Source: Gammaproteobacteria bacterium
Lineage (GTDB): Bacteria; Pseudomonadota; Gammaproteobacteria; Steroidobacterales; Steroidobacteraceae
Assembly (NCBI GenBank): GCA_016874175.1
Contig: VGUP01000006.1
Location: 1-39,794, forward strand
Length of the DNA: 39,794 bases
Direction: 5' to 3'
Each line of letters starts with the position of its first letter. Position 1 is the first letter of the stretch. Under the pieces are notes generated by a model that saw only the letters and a program-made list of their open reading frames with translations, searched no databases and had not been told where the DNA came from. This document shows positions 1 to 6,866 of the stretch, piece by piece. The position numbers and the translations under genes were made by a program.

Positions 1-893
1 ATCACGGACACACAGAGCGCCGCCGCCAGGGCGATGTTGATCAGGCTCAGCCATTTGACGCCGACCTCCAAACCCAGCACCACCGAGAGCGTGGTCACGG
101 CAGCAATCGAGACGATCAGCAGGATCTGATTGAGCGGGCTGAATTCGATGCCAAAGAGATAACCCATGCCCGCCAGTGCCTGCTGCGCGCCGAGTCCGAG
201 CGAAGTCGCAAGACCCGCAACCGTCGCGACGATGGCAAGCCCATCCACGATATGCCCAAGCGGACCCCAGACGCGCTCGCCGAAGAGCGGATAAAGGCTG
301 GAGCGAATGGTGAGCGGCAAACCGTGGTTATAAGAGAACAGCGCGAGTGCGACCGCCACCACCGCAAAGATCGACCACGGATGAATGGTCCAATGAAATA
401 TCGTCGCTGCCATCGCGAGGTCGGTTGCACCTCTGAGGTCGCCTGCCGTACCGCCCAAGGGCGCGGCACCGGCCGCATCACCCACGGCCGCCAGCGAACT
501 CGAGAAATGCGAGATCGGCTCGGCGACCGAGTAAAACACCATGCCGATGCCCATGCCGGCCGCGAACAGCATCGCGAACCAGGCGATGTTCGAAAACTCG
601 GGGCGCGCATCGGCGCCACCGAGGCGCACGCTGCCATAGGGTGTCACCATCAAGAAAATGCAGAACAGCACGAAGAAATTGGCCAGCGAGGCCATCAGCC
701 AGCCCGCTTCGCGGGTGATGAACCCGAGCGCCGCGTCAAAGATTCCGGCGGCAGGCTTCGGGAAAGCGATGACGAGCGCGACGATGAGCACAATGACGGC
801 CGCCGCGACCGGAAATACCACCCGGTGCACATCGAAGCCGCGCCACCGCCGGTTGTGTTCGCCGATCCGATGCTCGCTGCGATAACTCGCCAT
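1..893 (-). CDS. BCCT family betaine/carnitine/choline transporter (N-terminal part, cut by window edge)
   Basis: The frame opens at an ATG (891-893) and runs off the left edge, giving about 297 N-terminal residues. It is an inner-membrane sodium- or proton-coupled symporter for quaternary amines. A hydrophobic first helix lies near residues 25-45. The family glycine motif GMGIG is at about 113-117, followed by FYSVAEP, and HWTIHPWSIF with its conserved tryptophans is at about 167-176. The last glycine of the motif matches the BetP position where choline carriers tend to have Asp, so a zwitterionic substrate (betaine, carnitine) seems likelier than choline; this is inference. The start lies 7 bases after the stop of the GMC oxidoreductase gene, so the two are almost certainly co-transcribed, and it is the last visible gene of the operon that starts at 5184. 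Family assignment is secure; substrate is not. Confidence 0.93.
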   Translation of the reverse strand, partial: MASYRSEHRIGEHNRRWRGFDVHRVVFPVAAAVIVLIVALVIAFPKPAAGIFDAALGFITREAGWLMASLANFFVLFCIFLMVTPYGSVRLGGADARPEFSNIAWFAMLFAAGMGIGMVFYSVAEPISHFSSSLAAVGDAAGAAPLGGTAGDLRGATDLAMAATIFHWTIHPWSIFAVVAVALALFSYNHGLPLTIRSSLYPLFGERVWGPLGHIVDGLAIVATVAGLATSLGLGAQQALAGMGYLFGIEFSPLNQILLIVSIAAVTTLSVVLGLEVGVKWLSLINIALAAALCVSV

Positions 894-900
894 GTGGATG

Positions 901-2541
901 TCAGCCCTGCCTGTCCTGACTACGCTGATCTTCGAGCAGCATCTCTACGCCCTTCTCGGCCACCATCACCGTCGGCGCATTGGTATTGCCTGAGGTGACG
1001 GTCGGAAAGACCGAGGTATCGATGATGCGCAAGCCCTGGAGCCCGTGGACCCGCAAACGCGAATCGACCACGGACTCGCGCGGATCAACGCCCATGCGGC
1101 AGGTACAGGTTGGGTGGTAGACGGTGTCGGCGCGTCGACGGAAGTCGTCGAGCAGTTCGTCATCGCTGACCACCTTGGGACCCGGGTAGAGTTCTTCGGT
1201 GATGATGTCGGCAAGCGGTCGTGTAGCGGCAATTTGGCGCAGCAGACGACAGCCCATCCGCGCTTCCTCGAGATCGCGCTCGGTGGACAAATAATTCGGC
1301 TTGATGCTCGGCGCCACGCGCGGATCGATGGAACTGACACGCAACTCACCGCGACTCGTGGGCCGGCAGGAATTGAACGAAATAAGAAACGCCGAGAATG
1401 GATCGGGATTGAGAATCTTACGATCGGACAGCGGTGTGCGCGTGTAGCTCACGGGATTGAAGTAGAGCTGCAAGTTGGGCACAGGCTGCGCAGGGTCGCT
1501 GCGGATGAACCCCCCGCCGGAGTTCACGCTCATGGCGAGCGGGCCACGGCGCGTCAGGACATAACGCAAGGCCGCACGCACCTTGCCGAAGAAAGGCCCG
1601 AGTTGATCATTGAGCGTCGGCACGGTCGAGCCATAGAAATAGCTGACGGCGAGATGATCTTGCAAATTACGACCCACCGCAGGACTGTCCTGCAGCGTAT
1701 TGATTCCGAGGGCCTGCAGCCGCGCGCCATCCCCCACCCCCGACAGCTGCAGCAACTGCGGCGTGTTGATGGCACCCGCAGACAGCACCACCTGCCGCCG
1801 CGCAGTCACCTCGACTTCGCGATTTTCTTGCAGGTAGCACACGCCGACCGCACGCTTATCTTTGAACAGGATACGCGAGGCAAGCACGCGCTTGCGTACG
1901 GTGAGATTGCTGCGGTGGCGAGCGCGCCGCAAATGCTCGTTGGCACTAGAAGAGCGCAGGCCGTTACGGGTGTTGATCTGATAAATGCCGACGCCCTCGC
2001 CCTGCGCGCCGTTGAAATCGGGCGTGCGCGCAAAACCGAGCGCCTCGCAGGCGGCCAGGTAGCGATCGCAGAGCGGGTGCACATCGCGCGACACGTCACT
2101 GACGTGAATCGGACCGCCGCGCCCGTGATACGCAGGGTCGCCGTCATCATGATCTTCGGCGCGGATGAAATACGGCAGCACGTCGTCGTAGCCCCAACCG
2201 GAGTTACCGAGATCACGCCAGTCGTCGAAGTCGTGACGCAGGCCGCGCATGTAAACCATGGCGTTGATCGAACCCGAGCCACCCAAAACCTTGCCGCGCG
2301 GCCAGAAACTGCGTCGACCGTTGAGTCCGGCATCGGGCTCGGTCTCGTACAGCCAATTCACGCTTTTGGCGAACAACAAACGCGCGTAACCGATCGGCAG
2401 CTGAACATAGGGCCGCAGATCGCTGCCGCCGGCTTCGAGCAACATCACACTTGCATCGGTATTGAGCGCGAGCCGGCTGGCTACCACACAACCTGCGGTG
2501 CCACCGCCCACGACGATGTAGTCAAAAGTTTCCTGCGTCAT
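901..2541 (-). CDS. GMC-family FAD oxidoreductase, choline dehydrogenase-like
   Basis: A 546-residue glucose-methanol-choline flavoenzyme expected to oxidise a primary alcohol (choline-like, or another) to an aldehyde. The Rossmann FAD motif GGGTAG lies near residues 12-17 and LLEAGG near 34-39. GMC signature 1 (RGKVLGGSGSINAMVYMRG) is at about 82-100 and signature 2 (GAINTPQLLQLSGVGD) at about 256-271. The catalytic His is in YHPTCT (about 476) and the partner Asn in GNTNAP (about 521). I start at the ATG at 2539-2541; a TTG one codon upstream is possible but less likely, and GGGAAG lies five bases before the ATG. The flanking aldehyde dehydrogenase and BCCT genes recall a betA-betB-betT arrangement. 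An enolase-superfamily gene sits between the two dehydrogenases, so a sugar-derived alcohol cannot be excluded. No signal peptide is seen. Confidence 0.92.
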   Translation of the reverse strand: MTQETFDYIVVGGGTAGCVVASRLALNTDASVMLLEAGGSDLRPYVQLPIGYARLLFAKSVNWLYETEPDAGLNGRRSFWPRGKVLGGSGSINAMVYMRGLRHDFDDWRDLGNSGWGYDDVLPYFIRAEDHDDGDPAYHGRGGPIHVSDVSRDVHPLCDRYLAACEALGFARTPDFNGAQGEGVGIYQINTRNGLRSSSANEHLRRARHRSNLTVRKRVLASRILFKDKRAVGVCYLQENREVEVTARRQVVLSAGAINTPQLLQLSGVGDGARLQALGINTLQDSPAVGRNLQDHLAVSYFYGSTVPTLNDQLGPFFGKVRAALRYVLTRRGPLAMSVNSGGGFIRSDPAQPVPNLQLYFNPVSYTRTPLSDRKILNPDPFSAFLISFNSCRPTSRGELRVSSIDPRVAPSIKPNYLSTERDLEEARMGCRLLRQIAATRPLADIITEELYPGPKVVSDDELLDDFRRRADTVYHPTCTCRMGVDPRESVVDSRLRVHGLQGLRIIDTSVFPTVTSGNTNAPTVMVAEKGVEMLLEDQRSQDRQG

Positions 2542-2566
2542 CAAGCTTCCCGCGTCATCGCCAATC

Positions 2567-3757
2567 TCAGCCCACCGACGGCTGCTGTGTCATCTCGAGA
2601 TGCAGCATCTGCCCTCGATAAGGATTGGCCCGCGCAACCTCCTCGTTGAGCTCGACCCCCAACCCGGGCTCGCGCGAGGGAATGACATAGCCGTCTTGCC
2701 AAGTAATCGGCTTGCGCAAAATGTCGGCATGGAACCCCTGCCAACGCTCGATACCCTCGAGGATCAAAAAATTCGGGCTGCAGGTGGCAAGCTGAATATT
2801 CGCCGCGCCAACGATCGGCCCACAATAAAGATGCGGCGCAATCTGCACGTGCTGTGCCTCGGCCATCCCCGCGATTTTTTTGGCCTCGAGCAGACCGCCG
2901 ACGCGACCGAGATTCATCTGCAGGATCGCCGCCGCCCCAGCGCGCAGTACCCGCGCGAAATCGTATTTGGTGGTCAGCCGCTCGCCGGCTGCGATCGGAA
3001 TGCTGGTCGCCCGCGCAACCACCGCCATTTCTTCGGGCGAATCGGGCGGCACGGGCTCTTCAAACCAGAGCGGGTCGGCAAACTCGAGGCGCTTGGCGAG
3101 GCGGATCGCGCCCGCGGCGGTCATCTGCCCGTGCGTACCGAAAAGCAAGTCCATCTTGCTGCCGACCGCCTCGCGAATCAGGCGCACGAACCGTTCGCTG
3201 CGATCGAGTTCGTGCAAAGAGAGCTGCCGCCCATCAAAAGCTGTGTAGGGACCCGCCGGATCGAATTTGATCGCCGTGAAACCCTGCTGCAGGTACTCGA
3301 CCGCGCGCTCGGCTGAGCGCTCGGCGTTGTGGTAGATCGAGTCGTTTTCGCTCGCCGTCGGGTAGATGTAGGTGTAGGTGCGGATCTTCTCGTGCACCCG
3401 CCCACCGAGCAGTTGATAGACCGGCTGCCCCGCCGCTTTGCCGATGATGTCCCAGCAAGCCATCTCGAGCGCGCTCAGCACGCCCATGAGCGTCAGGTCA
3501 GGATGCTGCGTGAAGCCGCTCGAATACACGCGACGCCACATGGTCTCGATCGAGTGCGGATCTTGCTCCGCCATGTAGCGCGCGAAGACATCTTCGAGCA
3601 TGCGCGCCACGAGATCGGGATGAAACGGTACACAATAGGCCTCACCCACGCCCGAGACGCCGTCATTGGTCGTGAGCTTCACGAACACGAAATAGCGGCC
3701 ACCGAAAGCCGGCGGCGGATTGCCGACGACGAAGGTCTCGATATCTTTGAGAATCAT
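2567..3757 (-). CDS. enolase-superfamily (mandelate racemase/muconate lactonizing) protein with altered active-site positions
   Basis: A 396-residue protein with the two-domain enolase-superfamily layout: N-terminal capping domain to about 125, then a barrel. Members abstract a proton next to a carboxylate and act as acid-sugar dehydratases, racemases or cycloisomerases. Visible are KFD at 164-166, FEEP with Glu233, GER with Glu259 and APH with His309. Metal ligands in the mandelate racemase branch are spaced 26 and 26 residues apart. Counting back from Glu233 the first ligand position is Gly207 (in GTHGQ), not Asp. The acid of the His dyad, 27 residues before His309, is Asn282 (in QMN) rather than Asp. 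The gene overlaps the upstream aldehyde dehydrogenase by 4 bases (ATGA) and ends 25 bases before the GMC start. Fold is certain; substrate is unknown. Confidence 0.9.
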   Translation of the reverse strand: MILKDIETFVVGNPPPAFGGRYFVFVKLTTNDGVSGVGEAYCVPFHPDLVARMLEDVFARYMAEQDPHSIETMWRRVYSSGFTQHPDLTLMGVLSALEMACWDIIGKAAGQPVYQLLGGRVHEKIRTYTYIYPTASENDSIYHNAERSAERAVEYLQQGFTAIKFDPAGPYTAFDGRQLSLHELDRSERFVRLIREAVGSKMDLLFGTHGQMTAAGAIRLAKRLEFADPLWFEEPVPPDSPEEMAVVARATSIPIAAGERLTTKYDFARVLRAGAAAILQMNLGRVGGLLEAKKIAGMAEAQHVQIAPHLYCGPIVGAANIQLATCSPNFLILEGIERWQGFHADILRKPITWQDGYVIPSREPGLGVELNEEVARANPYRGQMLHLEMTQQPSVG

Positions 3758-5184
3758 GCTGCGTAGAATCCGTTGATCGACTTGAGCTCGAGAAACTCAA
3801 GCAAACCGTAGGCACCGCACTCGCGTCCGTTGCCCGACTGCTTGAAACCGCCGAAAGGCTCGGCATAGCCTTGCGAAGCGCCGTTGACGTGCACACTTCC
3901 CGCGCGCAGCCGGCGCGCGACTGCGCGCCCCTTGTCGAGATCGCCCGTGTGCAGGTAGGCCGCAAGCCCATAGGGGGTGTCGTTGGCGATGGCGACGGCC
4001 TCTTCCAGGCTCGTGAACGGAATCATCGCCAGCACCGGCCCAAAGATTTCCTCGCGGGCGATACGCATCTGATTATTGACATCGGCAAACACCGTGGGCT
4101 TGACGAAAAATCCGCGCTCAAACCCGACCGGGCGCCCCGGGCCGCCAGTGACGAGGCGCGCGCCTTCATCGATACCGATCTGCATGTAGGCTTGCACACG
4201 CTCGAACTGGATGCGCGACGCGAGCGGTCCGATGTGACGACCGCTTTGCTGCGGGTCACCGACCTTGGTAGCTTCGGCGATGCGCTTGACGATCGCCACA
4301 GCCTGCTCGTACACGCTGGCCTCGACCAACATGCGTGTCGGCGCATTGCATGATTGCCCGGTGTTGTAGAAACAGCGACGTACCGAATTGGCGAGCGCAC
4401 GTTCGAGATCAGCATCGGCAAAAATCAAATTGGGCGACTTGCCACCGAGTTCTTGTGCGACGCGCTTGACGGTATCTGCTGCGGTTTTTGCGACATCGAT
4501 ACCCGCACGAGTGGAACCCGTGAACGACATCATCTCGATCTCCGGATGCGCACTCAGCGCGTGGCCGATCGCAGGACCCGTGCCGTGCACCATGTTGAAT
4601 ACGCCGCTCGGCAGACCTGCTTCGTCAATGAATTCGGCCGTGAGCTGCGCCGAGAGCGGCGCCTGTTCGCTGGGCTTGAGCACCATGGTGCAGCCGGCGG
4701 CGAGCGCGGGCGCCACTTTGGCCACGATTTGGTTGATGGGCCAGTTCCAGGGCGTTACCAGACCGCAGACGCCGACGGGTTCGCGTACCACGTTCGAGCC
4801 ATTCAAGCGGGTTTCCCAATCGAGCTGCTGCGCAGCGACGATGGTGGCTTCGATGTGATCAGGACCGCAGGCCGCCTGCGCTTCGCGCGACATGTCGCGT
4901 GGCGCGCCCATCTCGGCAGTGATGGCATCCGCCATTTCTTCTAAGCGCCGCACGAACACGGCCTTGAGGCGGCGCAGCGCCTCGAGGCGCTCGGCAAGTG
5001 GCGTCATCGACCAAGTCGGAAAAGCGCGCGCGGCGGCGGCCACGGCGAGATCGACATCCGCCGCTGAACCCATGCGGATCTCGGCGACCTGCGCTTCATC
5101 GGCTGGATTGATGACGGCAAAAGTAGCGCCGGGCTGGACGGGCGCAACCCAGCGACCGGCGATGTAATGCTGCAATATCTTCAT
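3754..5184 (-). CDS. NAD(P)-dependent aldehyde dehydrogenase
   Basis: A 476-residue member of the aldehyde dehydrogenase superfamily, of usual length, oxidising an aldehyde to an acid in the cytoplasm. Visible are PWNWP with the oxyanion Asn147, Lys170 in LKPSEQ, FTGST at 221-225, the general base Glu245 in QELGGKSPN and the nucleophile Cys279 in GQSCN. It is the first gene of a minus-strand operon. Its stop overlaps the start of the enolase-superfamily gene, followed by the GMC alcohol dehydrogenase and a BCCT carrier. An obvious reading is oxidation of the aldehyde made by the GMC enzyme, for instance betaine aldehyde. The sequence alone does not fix the substrate, and general aldehyde dehydrogenases look alike. 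The start ATG (5182-5184) has no strong ribosome site. Confidence 0.93.
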   Translation of the reverse strand: MKILQHYIAGRWVAPVQPGATFAVINPADEAQVAEIRMGSAADVDLAVAAAARAFPTWSMTPLAERLEALRRLKAVFVRRLEEMADAITAEMGAPRDMSREAQAACGPDHIEATIVAAQQLDWETRLNGSNVVREPVGVCGLVTPWNWPINQIVAKVAPALAAGCTMVLKPSEQAPLSAQLTAEFIDEAGLPSGVFNMVHGTGPAIGHALSAHPEIEMMSFTGSTRAGIDVAKTAADTVKRVAQELGGKSPNLIFADADLERALANSVRRCFYNTGQSCNAPTRMLVEASVYEQAVAIVKRIAEATKVGDPQQSGRHIGPLASRIQFERVQAYMQIGIDEGARLVTGGPGRPVGFERGFFVKPTVFADVNNQMRIAREEIFGPVLAMIPFTSLEEAVAIANDTPYGLAAYLHTGDLDKGRAVARRLRAGSVHVNGASQGYAEPFGGFKQSGNGRECGAYGLLEFLELKSINGFYAA

Positions 5185-5266
5185 GAATCAGGACCCCGTG
5201 GTTGGTGTAGCTATACTGCCAGAGCGCAACGAAACGCGCGGCCCGTAGCGTGGAGCGAACGACGCA

Positions 5267-6595
5267 ATGCAAATTATCAAAACCAGATCTTTGCTGATGA
5301 CCGGGCTCATGGCGATCTCGCTGTGTGCCGCCTCGCTGGCCGATGACCGCACGCCACTGCCCCGCGCAAAACCCGAGTCCGTAGGGATGTCATCGACGCG
5401 ACTCGCCGCCATAGGCGAGTTTTTCCGGCGCGAGGCAGAGCGCGGCGCGGCGGGCGGCTACACGATACTCGTCGCCCGCGACGGCAAGCTCGTTTACTCG
5501 GCTGCGGTCGGCCTGCGCGATCGCGAGAACGCTGTGCCGATGTCACTCGACACGCGTTTTCGAATTTTCAGCATGAGTAAACCCGTGACTTCGGTGGCCG
5601 TGCTGATGCTCTACGAAGAGGGCAAATTACAGCTCGACGACCCGGTATCGCGTTTCCTGCCGGCCTTCGCCGATATGCGCGTGTTCACGGGTGTGGATGC
5701 TGCGGGCAACATCCAGACCGAGCCCGCACGCGAACCGATCACCATTCGGCATCTGCTCACGCATACCGGCGGCTTCGGCTATGGCGCCGGCTACGATCGA
5801 AATTCGCCGCTTGGTCCGCTCTGGGCGGGGGTCAATCTCGGCGGCGAGGTCACGAGCGAAGAAAAAATCCGCAAGCTCGCCGCGCTGCCTCTCTATTTTC
5901 AGCCTGGCACGCAGTGGCGCTATAGCTATGCGACCGACGTCCTCGGGTATCTCGTCGAAGTGGTCTCGGGCGTGCCTTTTGCGGAATTTTTGCAGACGCG
6001 TCTCTTCGATCCGCTCGGTATGTCGCATACCAGTTTTTATTTGGCGCCATCGGAGCTGAAGCTCATGGCCACGGTGTATCGGCGCGTGGCAAGCGACGGC
6101 GGCAAAGCCGGTAAACTCGAGCGGGTCGATGGTCCGTTCGCCACGCCGCCCACCTCACCGCCCGCACTGCCCTCGGGGGGCGGCGGTCTGATCTCGACCG
6201 CCGGCGATTACCTGCGCTTTGCGCAGATGCTCGCCAACGGCGGCCAATTTGCCGGCCGCCAATACCTTGCGCCGTCAACGGTCGAACTGATGACGAGCCA
6301 ACAAGTCGCCGATGATGCGCAGGCCAAAGCCTATGGCGAAAAATGGCGCGGTCTCGGATTTGGTCTTGGCGTGTCGCCCGTCATCGATTTTCGCCGTATG
6401 CCGCAGGCGAATCGCAATGGTGATTACACCTGGCCGGGCGTACTCGGCACCAACTGGATGGTGAGCCCGAGCACCGGCGTGGTCGCCGTGGTGCTCACGC
6501 AAGTGGTGCGTGGCGCCGACGGTCTGCCGAATCGCACATACCAAGACATGCACAATCAGGTCTATCAGGCGATCCTCGACCTTGATCGGCGTTAA
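5267..6595 (+). CDS. secreted serine hydrolase, class C beta-lactamase/family VIII esterase-like
   Basis: A 442-residue serine hydrolase with an N-terminal signal peptide (about residues 1-25, ending near SLAD), so probably periplasmic or envelope-bound. The nucleophile motif SMSK is at residues 102-105. The second motif is YSY at 219-221, as in EstB-like esterases, rather than the YxN of true cephalosporinases. HLLTHTGGFGY and SGGGGLISTAGD are typical family blocks. Near the C terminus GTNW stands where beta-lactamases have KTG, again favouring an esterase or peptidase over antibiotic hydrolysis. A GGAG precedes the ATG by 11 bases. It is transcribed away from the aldehyde dehydrogenase operon across 82 bases and appears monocistronic. 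The physiological substrate is unknown. Confidence 0.9.
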   Translation: MQIIKTRSLLMTGLMAISLCAASLADDRTPLPRAKPESVGMSSTRLAAIGEFFRREAERGAAGGYTILVARDGKLVYSAAVGLRDRENAVPMSLDTRFRIFSMSKPVTSVAVLMLYEEGKLQLDDPVSRFLPAFADMRVFTGVDAAGNIQTEPAREPITIRHLLTHTGGFGYGAGYDRNSPLGPLWAGVNLGGEVTSEEKIRKLAALPLYFQPGTQWRYSYATDVLGYLVEVVSGVPFAEFLQTRLFDPLGMSHTSFYLAPSELKLMATVYRRVASDGGKAGKLERVDGPFATPPTSPPALPSGGGGLISTAGDYLRFAQMLANGGQFAGRQYLAPSTVELMTSQQVADDAQAKAYGEKWRGLGFGLGVSPVIDFRRMPQANRNGDYTWPGVLGTNWMVSPSTGVVAVVLTQVVRGADGLPNRTYQDMHNQVYQAILDLDRR

Positions 6596-6730
6596 ATCCG
6601 CAACCGAGCGGAGCGCAATATTTTCTTGAACGGCGTAAAGCCGTGCGTGGATGTCGTATTTTTACCTCATCGATTTCATACGATAGGTGTGAACCCGCGC
6701 GTCGGTTTCGAAGAGCACGTGCACGGCACC

Positions 6731-6760
6731 TTGTTAATCGCGCAGACCTCGTTCTATCCT
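6731..6760 (+). promoter_or_regulatory. possible sigma70-type promoter for the TonB receptor gene
   Basis: In the 271-base gene-free stretch 6596-6866 the best match is TTGTTA (6731-6736), an 18-base spacer and TATCCT (6755-6760), four of six matches in each box. It would give a leader of about 100 bases. Otherwise the stretch holds only a weak 5-bp hairpin (6630-6644), with no T-tract and no riboswitch-like fold that I can recognise. Pattern match only. Confidence 0.35.
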
Positions 6761-6852
6761 TGCGTTGAGAAGGTTTCTGCGTCGGCCCCCACGTCGTCGC
6801 CGAAACCCGAACGTGGGGAAACTCAATCAAACAGCGCTACCGCTGTGTTGCC

Positions 6853-6860
6853 AAGGGGGA
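6853..6860 (+). promoter_or_regulatory. ribosome binding site deciding the TonB receptor start
   Basis: AAGGGGGA ends six bases before a GTG at 6867. The protein from that GTG begins with a plausible signal peptide. The longer frame from 6765 would add 34 Arg/Pro-rich residues with no ribosome site, so the GTG start is preferred. Confidence 0.8.
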
Positions 6861-6866
6861 GACACC

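Noticed and set aside
252-998. Long plus-strand frame over the left end
   Set aside because: It is the antisense shadow of the BCCT gene, whose minus-strand reading gives a clear membrane protein with family motifs; the plus reading is Arg/His-rich with no family resemblance.
1045-2649. Plus-strand 534-residue frame opposite the GMC gene
   Set aside because: GC-rich antisense frame; no ribosome site or motif, while the minus strand has all GMC signatures.
5267-6595. Antibiotic-resistance beta-lactamase
   Set aside because: YSY replaces the YxN motif and GTNW stands in place of KTG, which fits an esterase or peptidase better than a cephalosporinase.
6765-6866. N-terminal extension of the TonB receptor
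   Set aside because: Arg/Pro-rich, lies before the strong ribosome site at 6853-6860, and would bury the signal peptide.
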